Assembly: GCF_001439845.1 (NCBI RefSeq)
Contig: NZ_JYLO01000008.1
Span: forward strand, 62,001 to 126,000
Length of the DNA stretch: 64,000 bases
Direction: 5' to 3'
DNA from: Pseudomonas lactis
Lineage (GTDB): Bacteria > Pseudomonadota > Gammaproteobacteria > Pseudomonadales > Pseudomonadaceae
Shown: positions 54,156-63,161 of the stretch, in pieces
Layout: every line of letters begins with the position of its first letter
How positions within the stretch are numbered: position 1 is the stretch's first letter
Position numbers and translations under genes: made by a program
Notes under the pieces: generated by a model
The model's database searches: none
What the model was told of the DNA's origin: nothing
What the model saw: the letters and a program-made list of their open reading frames with translations, nothing else

Positions 54156-56441
54156 TTAAAGCGACGAGTATTTCTTGCGCAGACGCTGACGAATCAGCTC
54201 GGCGAGGGTGTTCATGATGAAGGTGAACAACAGCAGCACCAGCGCCGAGAGGAACAGCACGCGGTAATGACTGCCGCCCACTTCCGACTCGGGCATCTCC
54301 ACCGCAACGTTGGCCGCCAGGGTGCGCAGGCCCTCGAACAGGTTCATCTCCATCACCGGGGTGTTGCCGGTGGCCATCAGCACGATCATGGTCTCGCCCA
54401 CGGCGCGGCCCATACCGATCATCAGCGCCGAGAAGATGCCCGGGCTGGCAGTGAGGATGACCACGCGGGTCATGGTCTGCCACGGCGTGGCACCCAGGGC
54501 CAGGGAGCCCAGGGTCAGGCCGCGCGGCACGCTGAACACGGCGTCTTCGGCGATGGAGTAGATGTTCGGGATCACCGCAAAACCCATGGCCAGGCCGACC
54601 ACCAACGCGTTGCGCTGGTCGTAGGTAATGCCCAGATCGTGGGAGATCCACATGCGCATGTCACCGCCGAAGAACCAGGTTTCCAGGTACGGGCTCATGT
54701 ACAGCGAGAGCCAGCCCACGAACAGGATCACCGGGATGAGAATCGCGCTTTCCCACCCATCGGGAACACGCAGGCGGATCGACTCAGGCAAACGGCTGAA
54801 GACAAAGCCGGCGACCAGGATGCCAATCGGCAACAGCATCAACAGGCTGAAAATGCCCGGCAGGTGCCCTTCCACATACGGCGCCAGGAACAGGCCGGCG
54901 AAGAAGCCGAGGATCACCGTCGGCATGGCTTCCATCAGCTCGATCACCGGCTTGACCTTGCGGCGCAGGCTCGGTGCCATGAAGTAAGCGGTGTAGATCG
55001 CTGCGGCAACCGCCAGTGGCGCCGCCAGCAGCATGGCGTAGAACGCAGCCTTCAAGGTACCGAAGGTCAACGGAGCCAGGCTCATCTTGGGTTCGAAGTC
55101 AGTGTTGGCGGCCGTAGATTGCCAGACGTATTTAGGCTCGTCGTAGTTCTCGTACCAGACCTTGCTCCACAACGCGCTCCACGACACTTCCGGGTGCGGG
55201 TTGTCGAGCAGCAACGGTTGCAGCTTGCCACCCGCCTCGACGATCACACGGTTGGCCCGTGGCGACATGCCGAACAGGCCCTGGCCGTCGACCACCGGGT
55301 CCACCAGCAAGGTGCGGTGGGCGGTGCTGTGGAACACGCCGAACTGGCCAGCAGCATCCAGGGCGGTGAAGCCTTTGCGGCGCTCTTCAGCGCTGATTTC
55401 GACGACGGGCGCAGTGCCCATCTGGAAGGTGCGGATCTGCTTCAGGCGCTGTTCGCCATCCGGGTCGCGGGCCATGAACCACTGGGCCAGGCCGCCTTTG
55501 GAGTTACCCAGGATCAGCGAGATACCACCAACCAACTGGGTGCTGGCGGTGATTTCGGTGTCGGCGTCTTCCAGCAGTTTGTAGCGACCGTTGAGGCTCT
55601 TGTCGCGCAGGCCGAACACGTCGGCCAGGGCACGGCCGTTGATCACATACAGCCACTGCTGGCGTGGGTCGATGAAGATCGCCTTCACCGGCTCGGTCAT
55701 CTGCGGCAGCTCGACACGTTTCTGCTCGCTGGTGACTTCACCGGTCATCATGTTTTCTTCACGGCTCAGGGTCAGCACGTTCAAGTGCGAACCAGCGGAA
55801 CCTGCCACCACCAGCGAGGTGTCGGTGGCGTTGAGCGCGACGTGTTCCAGAGCGCGACCGGCGTCATCCAGCACGATCGGCGTTTCGCCGTAGGGGTATT
55901 CGATTGCCGGGGTGATGGTTTTCTTGCCGTCCGGGTACGACACCTTATAGGTGTGGCGGAACACCAGGGACTGGCCATTGGACAAGCCGAGAATCACCAG
56001 CGGGCTGCCCGGCTGATCTTCACCAATGGAAGCAACACTGGTACCGGCCGGAATCGGCAGGTCGACACGCTTGAGCTCGGCACCGGTGTCCACGGCAAAG
56101 AACAGCGCCTGGCCCTTGTCGGAAACCCGCATGGCGACCTGGTTCTGTTCTTCGAGGGAGATCATCAACGGCTTGCCGGCGTCTTGCATCCAGGCGGGCG
56201 TCAACGCGTCTTCCTTGGTCAACGAGGCGCCCTGGAACAATGGCGCAACCACATAGGCGAGGAAGAAGAAGATCAGGGTAATGGCGGCCAGCACGGCGAG
56301 CCCGCCGACCAGCACATACCAACGAGTGAAGCGATCCTTGAGCGCGCGGATTCGGCGCTTGCGTTGCAGCTCAGGCGTATTGAAATCAATGCGCTTGGGA
56401 GGGGAAGTCGTCGTCATGGTGGAATTGGCCAGATCATTCAT
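54156..56441 (-). CDS. pstC: PstC, phosphate ABC transporter permease (long form)
   Basis: 761 residues from ATG 56441 (MNDLANSTMTTTSPP); a GTG two codons upstream and an ATG eight codons downstream are alternatives, and no strong ribosome site decides. First transmembrane helix at about 45-70, then a periplasmic region of about 380 residues with beta-propeller-like repeats (for example GLSNGQSLVF and DTSLVVAGSAGSHLNVLTL), then the permease core (about 465-760) with the EAA-type LGATPWQTMTRVVI. It forms the channel with PstA. A perfect Pho box lies 22 bases upstream, independent of the pstS promoter. Confidence 0.92.
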   Translation of the reverse strand: MNDLANSTMTTTSPPKRIDFNTPELQRKRRIRALKDRFTRWYVLVGGLAVLAAITLIFFFLAYVVAPLFQGASLTKEDALTPAWMQDAGKPLMISLEEQNQVAMRVSDKGQALFFAVDTGAELKRVDLPIPAGTSVASIGEDQPGSPLVILGLSNGQSLVFRHTYKVSYPDGKKTITPAIEYPYGETPIVLDDAGRALEHVALNATDTSLVVAGSAGSHLNVLTLSREENMMTGEVTSEQKRVELPQMTEPVKAIFIDPRQQWLYVINGRALADVFGLRDKSLNGRYKLLEDADTEITASTQLVGGISLILGNSKGGLAQWFMARDPDGEQRLKQIRTFQMGTAPVVEISAEERRKGFTALDAAGQFGVFHSTAHRTLLVDPVVDGQGLFGMSPRANRVIVEAGGKLQPLLLDNPHPEVSWSALWSKVWYENYDEPKYVWQSTAANTDFEPKMSLAPLTFGTLKAAFYAMLLAAPLAVAAAIYTAYFMAPSLRRKVKPVIELMEAMPTVILGFFAGLFLAPYVEGHLPGIFSLLMLLPIGILVAGFVFSRLPESIRLRVPDGWESAILIPVILFVGWLSLYMSPYLETWFFGGDMRMWISHDLGITYDQRNALVVGLAMGFAVIPNIYSIAEDAVFSVPRGLTLGSLALGATPWQTMTRVVILTASPGIFSALMIGMGRAVGETMIVLMATGNTPVMEMNLFEGLRTLAANVAVEMPESEVGGSHYRVLFLSALVLLLFTFIMNTLAELIRQRLRKKYSSL

Positions 56442-56463
56442 GCGCACACCCTAGCGATCCTGT

Positions 56464-56481
56464 ATGACAGAAAGATGACAG
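56464..56481 (-). promoter_or_regulatory. Perfect Pho box upstream of pstC
   Basis: On the minus strand CTGTCAT CTTT CTGTCAT, an exact consensus double half-site. It ends only 22 bases before the assigned pstC ATG, so the transcript would have a very short leader or start near the ATG; this makes a downstream start for pstC worth considering. Confidence 0.9.
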
Positions 56482-56553
56482 TGCAGTGACGCAACAAATC
56501 CGCCGCGAAGCAGGGCTGGCAGCGGATAAAAAATTAGGGATGCAGACTGCTTA

Positions 56554-56640
56554 TGTGGGAGCGGGCTTGCCCGCGATGGCATCAACACGATTTCAACGCT
56601 AAACCGCGTCGCCAGCATCGCGGGCAAGCCCGCTCCCACA
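56554..56640. repeat. REPIN between pstS and pstC (GAGCGGGCTTGCCCGC class)
   Basis: Inverted REP pair, TGTGGGAGCGGGCTTGCC and GGCAAGCCCGCTCCCACA, 33 bases past the pstS stop. A stable hairpin here would favour higher abundance of the pstS message over pstC. Confidence 0.9.
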
Positions 56641-56673
56641 AAAAAGCATGCGTCTACATCAGGTATCGCAGGC

Positions 56674-57660
56674 TTAGTTGCCTTCTTTCAAACCCAGGTC
56701 AGCCAGGGCCTTGGCGGCGACTTTGGCTGGCAGTGGGATGTAGCCGTCTTTGACCACGACTTCCTGGCCCTGCTTGGACAGCACCAGTTTCACAAACTCA
56801 GCTTCCAGCGGCGCCAGTGGCTTATTCGGGGCTTTGTTGACGTACACGTAGAGGAAACGCGACAGCGGATACTTGCCGTTCAGGGCGTTTTCTTCGGAGT
56901 CTTCGATGTAGTCAGTGCTGCCTTTCTTGGCCAGTGGCACGGTCTTCACGCTGGCGGTCTTGTAGCCGATGCCCGAGTAACCGATGCCGTTCAGCGAGGA
57001 GCTGATCGACTGCACAACCGAAGCCGAGCCCGGTTGTTCGTTCACGTTTGGCTTGTAGTCGCCTTTGCACAGGGCTTCTTCCTTGAAGTAGCCGTAGGTG
57101 CCGGATACCGAGTTACGCCCGAACAGTTGCACTGGCTTGTTGGCCAGGTCGCCGGTCACGCCCAGGTCGCCCCAGGTTTTCACATCAGCCTTGGCGCCGC
57201 ACAGACGCGTCGACGAGAAGATCGCATCGACCTGTTCCATGGTCAGGTGCTGGATCGGGTTGTCCTTGTGCACAAACACCGCCAAGGCATCCACGGCAAC
57301 CGGGATAGCGGTTGGCTTGTAGCCGTACTTCTGCTCGAAGGCCGCAAGTTCCGTGTCCTTCATCTTGCGGCTCATCGGGCCCAGGTTGGAGGTGCCTTCA
57401 GTCAACGCAGGTGGCGCCGTGGCAGAGCCGGCAGCTTGAATCTGGATGTTGACGTTCGGGTATTCCTTTTTGTAACCCTCGGCCCACAGGGTCATCAGGT
57501 TAGCCAGGGTATCGGAACCGACGCTGGACAGGTTACCCGACACACCAGTGGTCTTGACGTAAGCCGGGATTGCCGGATCAACACCAGCGGCCACCGCGTT
57601 GGCGGTCGCAACGCCAGCAGCGACAAAAGTCATTGCCGCCATCAAACGTTTCAGTTTCAT
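56674..57660 (-). CDS. pstS: PstS, periplasmic phosphate-binding protein
   Basis: 328 residues. Signal peptide [20 protein letters not shown] with cleavage near residue 25. Phosphate-binding loops are [30 protein letters not shown] and [14 protein letters not shown]. It delivers phosphate to PstCA. Transcribed from its own Pho-box promoter and separated from pstC by a REPIN and a second Pho box. Confidence 0.95.
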   Translation of the reverse strand: MKLKRLMAAMTFVAAGVATANAVAAGVDPAIPAYVKTTGVSGNLSSVGSDTLANLMTLWAEGYKKEYPNVNIQIQAAGSATAPPALTEGTSNLGPMSRKMKDTELAAFEQKYGYKPTAIPVAVDALAVFVHKDNPIQHLTMEQVDAIFSSTRLCGAKADVKTWGDLGVTGDLANKPVQLFGRNSVSGTYGYFKEEALCKGDYKPNVNEQPGSASVVQSISSSLNGIGYSGIGYKTASVKTVPLAKKGSTDYIEDSEENALNGKYPLSRFLYVYVNKAPNKPLAPLEAEFVKLVLSKQGQEVVVKDGYIPLPAKVAAKALADLGLKEGN

Positions 57661-57727
57661 GCCTTGCTCCTAGCAGATAGGGATAATTGGATCGGGGCCA
57701 AGTATCGGCAGGCCGTGTGAACACTCT

Positions 57728-57756
57728 ATGTCTGAAATATGACAATTAGATGAAAG
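57728..57756 (-). promoter_or_regulatory. Extended Pho box (three half-sites) upstream of pstS
   Basis: On the minus strand three 7-mers in 11-base phase: CTTTCAT, CTAA, TTGTCAT, ATTT, CAGACAT. The middle half-site fits the CTGTCAT consensus at six of seven positions. The block lies 67 bases before the pstS ATG and within 25 bases of the upstream MFS gene end. Confidence 0.75.
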
Positions 57757-57779
57757 GCCACTATCTGAATGTGCAGGCT

Positions 57780-59069
57780 TCAGCGACCGCGTTTCCACAG
57801 ATACCCGCCTACCAGCATCCCCATCACGCACAGCACGGCTACGTAATAAGCCGGGCCCATCGGGCTCTCCTTCATCAGCAGCGACACCGCCAAGGGCGTC
57901 AATCCGCCGAACACGGCATAAGCAACGTTGTAGGAGAACGACAGGCCGCTGAAGCGCACCACCGGCGGGAAGGCTTTGACCATCACGTAGGGCACTACGC
58001 CGATGGTGCCGACAAACAGGCCGGTCAGGGCATACAAGGGGAACAGCCAGTCGGGATGCGCCATCAGGCTGTGATACAGCGTCCAGGAAGTCGCCAGCAG
58101 CAGTGCGCAACCGGTGACCAGCACGCGGCCGGCGCCAAAACGGTCGGCCAGCGCACCTGCGGCGATGCAACCCAGGCTCAAGGTCACGATGGCCAGGCTG
58201 TTGGCCTGCAGTGCCACCGTGGGGCTGAAGTGATAGATAGTTTGCAGCACGGTCGGGGTCATCAGGATGACTACCACCACGCCGGCCGACAGCAACCAAG
58301 TCAACAGCATCGACAGCACAATGGCGCCACGGTGATCGCGCAACACCGCGCGCAAGGGCAGTTCAGCGGCCAGGCTCTTGCGTTGCTGCATCTCGGCGAA
58401 GATCGGGGTTTCATGCAGCCAACGACGCAGATACACCGACAGCAGGCCGAATACGCCGCCGAGCAGGAAAGGAATCCGCCAGGCGTAATCAGAGACCTGT
58501 TCCGGTGTATAGGCGCTATTGATGGCGGTAGCCACCAACGAGCCCAGCAGAATACCGGCGGTGAGGCCGCTGGTCAGGGTGCCGCAGGCGTAGCCGATGT
58601 GGCGCGGCGGCACGTGCTCGGAGACGAACACCCAGGCGCCCGGTACTTCGCCGCCAATCGCCGCGCCCTGGATGATGCGCATCAGCAGCAACAGGACCGG
58701 CGCCCACAGGCCGATCTGCGCGTAGGTGGGCAGCAGGCCCATGATCAGGGTCGGCACGGCCATCATGAAGATGCTCAGGGTGAACATCTTCTTGCGGCCC
58801 AGCAGGTCACCGAAGTGCGCCATGATGATGCCGCCCAAGGGGCGGGCCAGGTAGCCTGCGGCGAAGATGCCGAAGGTCTGCATCATGCGCAGCCATTCGG
58901 GCATGTCGACGGGGAAGAACAGCTTCCCAACCACGGTGGCGAAAAACACGAAGATGATGAAGTCGTAGAACTCCAGCGCCCCACCCAGGGCAGACAGCGA
59001 CAGGGTTTTGTAGTCGTTGCGGTTAAGCGGTCGTGCGGGCGGCGCAATGCTTGAAGGCACTGTGGTCAT
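57780..59069 (-). CDS. MFS transporter, metabolite:H+ symporter (MHS) family
   Basis: 429 residues from ATG 59069; an in-frame extension to 59165 was rejected because AGAGAAG precedes this ATG. Twelve transmembrane helices are expected. The family motif region GYLARPLGGIIMAHFGDLLG and the second-half ALADRFGAGRVLV are clear. MHS members import organic acids, osmolytes such as proline/betaine, or dicarboxylates; the substrate cannot be told. The same gene lies upstream of pstS in P. aeruginosa. It ends just before the pstS Pho box, so read-through could join them. Confidence 0.85.
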   Translation of the reverse strand: MTTVPSSIAPPARPLNRNDYKTLSLSALGGALEFYDFIIFVFFATVVGKLFFPVDMPEWLRMMQTFGIFAAGYLARPLGGIIMAHFGDLLGRKKMFTLSIFMMAVPTLIMGLLPTYAQIGLWAPVLLLLMRIIQGAAIGGEVPGAWVFVSEHVPPRHIGYACGTLTSGLTAGILLGSLVATAINSAYTPEQVSDYAWRIPFLLGGVFGLLSVYLRRWLHETPIFAEMQQRKSLAAELPLRAVLRDHRGAIVLSMLLTWLLSAGVVVVILMTPTVLQTIYHFSPTVALQANSLAIVTLSLGCIAAGALADRFGAGRVLVTGCALLLATSWTLYHSLMAHPDWLFPLYALTGLFVGTIGVVPYVMVKAFPPVVRFSGLSFSYNVAYAVFGGLTPLAVSLLMKESPMGPAYYVAVLCVMGMLVGGYLWKRGR

Positions 59070-59621
59070 GGCAAGGCTTCTCTTATTAGTCAGATCAGGA
59101 ATCCGCAACAGCGTGGGTTTGCGCCTGGCAGGTCCGGCACGATAGCAAATTGCCCGGAAAAGCACAGTCCAAACCCTTGCGCCGCATCAGCGCCACCTCG
59201 CAAGCATCCCCACTTGCGAAGCGCCTTATTCCCTTTCCGAATTGTTATGGGGGGCCGAAAACGCCATCAGATACTGACGGCCAGCGCTAAAAAGAAACAA
59301 TGGTCAAACCCCTCAACTTGAATGACCGTTTTGGCCAATTTTTTGACGCCTGGAAACTCGTCTATATAGATGCACAAAATCAGGAGCAGATGGTCGTCGC
59401 GCAGGCTATCGACCGATATACTCCCAGCCCTGCACCTGTCTATTGCGTGGAAGTTGCGCGAAACCGTCGTTGGCACCGGCCAGCCGATTTCGCAGAGTTT
59501 CCCTCAAGGCGCCTTTCGAAAAACGTGACGAACGTAGTATGTTCGGGGCTGAATCGTTTTTCCAAGACGGCTATTCACCGATTACATAGTCCAAGAGTCA
59601 CGGGTCAGAGGCACCCCCGGC
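59070..59621. other. Intergenic region between divergent MFS and thioesterase genes (552 bp)
   Basis: Short frames here (59267-59476 leftward, 59300-59695 rightward) have no ribosome sites and no family resemblance. A small inverted repeat CGAAC-N7-GTTCG lies at 59530-59546, about 75 bases before the thioesterase start, and could be an operator. The sequence around 59280-59420 is AT-richer than its surroundings. Nothing else is recognised. Confidence 0.5.
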
Positions 59622-60026
59622 ATGATCGAACTCGAACAAGAAGATCCTATCCCGCAAGGCGATCTCGCCCTGCAAATCACCGCGCTTCCGCGTGAAACCA
59701 ACGGCTTTGGCGATATCTTCGGCGGCTGGTTGGTCGCGCAGATGGACCTGGCGGGCACGGCAATGGCCAGCAAGGTCGCCGGTGGGCGCGTGGCCACCGT
59801 GGCCATTGATCGCATGGCGTTCCTGGTGCCGGTGGCCGTGGGTGCGCAGCTTTCCTTCTATACCCAGGCCCTGGAAATCGGCCGCAGCTCGATCCAGATG
59901 ATGGTCGAAGTGTGGAGCGACGATCCGTTGTCCAGCGAATGGCGCAAGGTGACCGAAGCCGTATTTGTGTTCGTCGCCATCGATGGCAGCGGCCGCACGC
60001 GCTCGGTACCGTCACGGGCGCGTTAA
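59622..60026 (+). CDS. YciA-like hot-dog acyl-CoA thioesterase
   Basis: 134 residues. The hot-dog motif NGFGDIFGGWLVAQMDLAG (helix with the conserved Asp) and VATVAIDRMAFLVPV are typical of YciA/acyl-CoA hydrolases that cleave a broad range of acyl-CoA thioesters in the cytoplasm. Length matches the single-domain family. It precedes the mutarotase gene by 58 bases and may be co-transcribed, although the functions are not obviously linked. Confidence 0.88.
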   Translation: MIELEQEDPIPQGDLALQITALPRETNGFGDIFGGWLVAQMDLAGTAMASKVAGGRVATVAIDRMAFLVPVAVGAQLSFYTQALEIGRSSIQMMVEVWSDDPLSSEWRKVTEAVFVFVAIDGSGRTRSVPSRAR

Positions 60027-60084
60027 ACCTCGCCGGGTTTTAACGGTCAATTGCCCCATTGCCTGCCACTAAGAGAGCTTTGTC

Positions 60085-60984
60085 ATGCCTACGCCCCACG
60101 TTGAGACGGTAAAAATCGACGAGCTGGACTGCTGGCGCATCCGCCACAACGGCGCCGAGTTGATGGTGGCCCAACAGGGTGCGCATATCTTCAGTTACCA
60201 GCGCGAGGGCGAACAGCCGTTGATCTGGCCGAACCCTGAGGCCGTGTTCAAGCAGGGCAAAGGCATTCGTACCGGCGTACCGGTGTGCTGGCCGTGGTTT
60301 GGGGTGTTCGACCGCAACCCGCAAAGCGTCAAAGCCATGCGCCAGAGCGATCAGCCTGCCGGCGCCCACGGTTTTGTGCGCACCGCGCGTTGGGAGCTGG
60401 CCACCACCGAACTCGACGGCCAGACGCTGCGAGTGGACCTGGTATTGCCGGTGCCGGCGGGCGGCTTTCCAGGCTGGCCCCATCAGGTAGACCTGACGCT
60501 GAGCCTGCTGCTGGACGATCACCTGCATATCCGCCTGACCAGTCACAACCGTGGCACCGACACCGTGACCCTCAGCCAGGCATTGCACACCTACTTCGCG
60601 GTGAGCGATGTGCGCAAGGTGCAGGTCGAGGGCCTGGATGGCGTGGATTACATCGATACCGCCGATGGGTGGGCCGAGAAGCAGCAAGCCGGGCTGCTTC
60701 ACTTTCGCGCCGAGACAGACCGCATTTACCTGAATACGCCGGCACAGTTGAATATCGTTGATAGCGACTGGCAGCGCCGTATCCAGCTCACCAGCGAAGG
60801 CTCCAAATCCACCGTGGTCTGGAACCCCTGGACCGAACGCGCCAAGGCTTTCGACGATATGGCCGATGACGGCTGGCAGGGTATGTTGTGCATCGAGACA
60901 GCGAATGTGCTGGATGATGTGGTGAACCTGGCGCCCGGCGAAAGCCACACCTTGGGCGTGAGCATCACGGCCCTGGCCTTGTAA
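60085..60984 (+). CDS. D-hexose-6-phosphate mutarotase-like aldose epimerase (YeaD family)
   Basis: 299 residues, galactose-mutarotase beta-sandwich. Characteristic segments are GAHIFSYQREGEQPLIW, GKGIRTGVPVCWPWFG, the His in LSQALHTYFAVSD, and the catalytic Glu region MLCIETANVLDD near residue 275. The family interconverts anomers of hexose-6-phosphates such as glucose-6-phosphate. A GAGAG site precedes the ATG. A REPIN follows the stop. Confidence 0.9.
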   Translation: MPTPHVETVKIDELDCWRIRHNGAELMVAQQGAHIFSYQREGEQPLIWPNPEAVFKQGKGIRTGVPVCWPWFGVFDRNPQSVKAMRQSDQPAGAHGFVRTARWELATTELDGQTLRVDLVLPVPAGGFPGWPHQVDLTLSLLLDDHLHIRLTSHNRGTDTVTLSQALHTYFAVSDVRKVQVEGLDGVDYIDTADGWAEKQQAGLLHFRAETDRIYLNTPAQLNIVDSDWQRRIQLTSEGSKSTVVWNPWTERAKAFDDMADDGWQGMLCIETANVLDDVVNLAPGESHTLGVSITALAL

Positions 60985-60995
60985 ACCCAATCAAA

Positions 60996-61082
60996 TGTGG
61001 GAGCTGGCTTGCCTGCGATAGCATCGCCTCAGTGCAACTGACACACCGAGTCGTCTGCATCGCAGGCAAGCCAGCTCCCACA
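60996..61082. repeat. REPIN after the mutarotase gene (GAGCTGGCTTGCCTGC class)
   Basis: Inverted REP pair, TGTGGGAGCTGGCTTGCC and GGCAAGCCAGCTCCCACA, between two convergent genes. Confidence 0.9.
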
Positions 61083-61099
61083 GAGATTGGTAGCGCCAG

Positions 61100-61636
61100 T
61101 TAGAGATCAGATTCCTTTACTACCCGCACCTTCCCCGCCTCCAGCGCATACGCGGCATCCGCCAAGTCGTTATTGACCTTCTCCACCTTCAACGTGCCCG
61201 TGACCCACAGCGGCGTGTAGATATCATCCAGCTTCAGCCCCTTGGGATAGCGCACCAGCACCAGTTGGTTAGGCGGCGGTGGCGGCACGTGTATGCAGGC
61301 GCCCGGGTAAGGCACCAGGAAGAACAGCGTGCTGCGGCCCTTGGCGTCCGTTTCAAGCGGCACCGGGTAGCCACCAATGCGGATATTCTTGCCGTTCATG
61401 GCCGCCACCGTCTTGGTGGAATACATCACCGCAGGCAAACCTTTGCTCTGCTTCAAGCCACCCTTTTCGGTGAACGTGCCTTGGGCTTCGGGGGAGTTGT
61501 GGTCGATCTCGGGCATGGCCTCGAGGGCTTTCTGATCCGACAGCGGCATCAGGTCGAGCCAGTCGGTTTCCGGCAGTTCGCCAGCGTGCGCCAGGCCAGA
61601 GCCCAGCAGAAGAAGCGTTAACAGAAGACGGCGCAT
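61100..61636 (-). CDS. Periplasmic DUF3299 protein
   Basis: 178 residues from ATG 61636; a TTG seven codons upstream is the alternative. Signal peptide MRRLLLTLLLLGSGLAHA. The mature protein matches DUF3299 by eye: RIGGYPVPLETD, FFLVPYPGACIHVPPPPPNQ and IYTPLWVTGTLKVEK, with the conserved Cys-Ile-His. It has an OB-like beta layout and may act with ABC-type membrane complexes in other bacteria. Function unestablished. Confidence 0.8.
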   Translation of the reverse strand: MRRLLLTLLLLGSGLAHAGELPETDWLDLMPLSDQKALEAMPEIDHNSPEAQGTFTEKGGLKQSKGLPAVMYSTKTVAAMNGKNIRIGGYPVPLETDAKGRSTLFFLVPYPGACIHVPPPPPNQLVLVRYPKGLKLDDIYTPLWVTGTLKVEKVNNDLADAAYALEAGKVRVVKESDL

Positions 61637-61674
61637 GGAGAGGCTCGGCAAATACAAGTGCCGAGCATTCTAGC

Positions 61675-61699
61675 CCTCTGCGCCTGCGCAGCGCAGAGG
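61675..61699. repeat. Perfect inverted repeat between the DUF3299 and GlsB-type genes
   Basis: CCTCTGCGC (61675-61683) and GCGCAGAGG (61691-61699) with a 7-base loop. No U-tract follows on either strand, so it is at best a weak terminator for the leftward gene at 61714. Confidence 0.5.
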
Positions 61700-61713
61700 A
61701 CTTTGTCGGCTGA

Positions 61714-61959
61714 TTACTTCTTTTTGATCAGGCCGTAGATCACCAGCAACACGATGGCACCCACAAGCGCGCCGATGAAACCTGCGCCCTGGCCTGCCTG
61801 GTAGATCCCCAGGGCCTGACCGCCGTAGGTCGCGGCCAGGGAACCGGCGATACCCAGCAGGATGGTCATGATCCAGCCCATGCTGTCGTCGCCAGGCTTG
61901 AGGAAGCGCGCCAGGAGGCCGACGATCAAGCCGATAAAGATGGTTCCGATGATACCCAT
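61714..61959 (-). CDS. GlsB/YeaQ/YmgE-family stress-response membrane protein
   Basis: 81 residues from ATG 61959 with GAGGGAAA upstream. Three hydrophobic helices with Gly-rich faces (IIGTIFIGLIVGLLARFL, MGWIMTILLGIAGSLAATY, and FIGALVGAIVLLVIYGLI) and a Lys-rich tail, all typical of transglycosylase-associated/GlsB proteins. They are small envelope proteins induced under general stress; no biochemical role is settled. Confidence 0.88.
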   Translation of the reverse strand: MGIIGTIFIGLIVGLLARFLKPGDDSMGWIMTILLGIAGSLAATYGGQALGIYQAGQGAGFIGALVGAIVLLVIYGLIKKK

Positions 61960-62064
61960 GGCATTTCCCTCTGATTGGTATGAGTCATGCCAAAGCCTAG
62001 TCAGGCTTTGGCATCCTGCAATCAGAGAGACGCAGAACCCCAATGGTTCCCGCCAGGGCCAGGC

Positions 62065-63150
62065 TTATTGTTCGGCGATCAGCGCTTCAACCTTGAGGAT
62101 CTGCGCCTGCAGCGTCGCGCGGTCCTTGCAACGCAGGTTGGCGTGGCCGACCTTGCGCCCGGCCTTGAAGGCCTTGCCGTAGTGATGCACGTGGCAATCC
62201 TTGATCGCCATCACGCGCTCCACTGGCGGCACAGAACCGATGAAGTTGAGCATGGCACTCTCGCCGATCTTGGCCGTGGAGCCCAACGGCAAGCCCGCCA
62301 CCGCCCGCAGGTGGTTTTCGAACTGGCTGCACTCGGCGCCTTCGGTGGTCCAGTGCCCGGAGTTGTGCACACGCGGGGCGATTTCGTTGGCCTTCAGGCC
62401 ACCGTCGACTTCAAAGAACTCGAACGCCATCACGCCGACATAATCCAGTTGCTTGAGGACGCGGCTGGAATAATCTTCGGCCAGGGCCTGCAGCGGGTGG
62501 TCGGTGCTGGCCACGGAAAGCTTGAGAATGCCGCTGTCGTGGGTGTTGTGCACCAACGGGTAGAAGCGGGTTTCACCATCACGGGCCCGCACGGCGATCA
62601 GAGACACTTCGCCGGTGAACGGCACAAAGCCTTCCAGCAGGCAGGCGACGCTGCCCAGCTCGGCAAAGGTACCGACCACATCGGCGGCGGTGCGCAGGAC
62701 TTTCTGGCCCTTGCCGTCGTAACCCAGGGTGCGGGTTTTCAACACCGCCGGCAGGCCGATGCTGGCGACTGCGGCGTCCAGGTCGGCCTGGGACTGGATA
62801 TCGGCGAAGGCGGGTGTCGGAATGCCCAGGTCCTTGAACATGCTCTTTTCGAACCAGCGGTCGCGAGCGATGCGCAAGGCTTCGGCGCTCGGGTACACCG
62901 GCACGAACTGCGACAGGAAGGCCACGGTTTCAGCCGGGACGCTTTCGAATTCGAAGGTCACAAGGTCGACTTCATCGGCCAGTTGGCGCAGGTGGTCCGG
63001 GTCGCTGTAGTCAGCGCGTAGGTGTTCACCCAGGGCCGCAGCGCAGGCGTCCGGCGCCGGGTCCAGGAAAGCGAAGTTCATCCCCAGCGGCGTACCCGCC
63101 AAAGCCAGCATGCGGCCCAGTTGGCCGCCACCGATTACACCGATCTTCAT
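62065..63150 (-). CDS. purK: PurK, N5-carboxyaminoimidazole ribonucleotide synthase
   Basis: 361 residues from ATG 63150 (MKIGVIGGGQLGRML). ATP-grasp enzyme: glycine-rich N-terminus, TRTLGYDGKGQ for nucleotide binding, and EIAPRVHNSGHWT with the metal-binding residues. It converts AIR, ATP and bicarbonate to N5-CAIR. It starts 11 bases after purE, so the pair form an operon acting in consecutive steps of purine synthesis. Confidence 0.96.
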   Translation of the reverse strand: MKIGVIGGGQLGRMLALAGTPLGMNFAFLDPAPDACAAALGEHLRADYSDPDHLRQLADEVDLVTFEFESVPAETVAFLSQFVPVYPSAEALRIARDRWFEKSMFKDLGIPTPAFADIQSQADLDAAVASIGLPAVLKTRTLGYDGKGQKVLRTAADVVGTFAELGSVACLLEGFVPFTGEVSLIAVRARDGETRFYPLVHNTHDSGILKLSVASTDHPLQALAEDYSSRVLKQLDYVGVMAFEFFEVDGGLKANEIAPRVHNSGHWTTEGAECSQFENHLRAVAGLPLGSTAKIGESAMLNFIGSVPPVERVMAIKDCHVHHYGKAFKAGRKVGHANLRCKDRATLQAQILKVEALIAEQ

Positions 63151-63161
63151 CAATAACAACC

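Noticed and set aside
52629-56489. Rightward 1286-codon open frame opposite pstA and pstC
   Set aside because: It spans two conserved permease genes and their junction on the other strand, and its product is Arg/His/Gln-rich without domains. A codon-bias shadow.
59267-59695. Small frames between the MFS and thioesterase genes
   Set aside because: No ribosome sites, the rightward one runs into the thioesterase gene in another frame, and neither product resembles a protein family.
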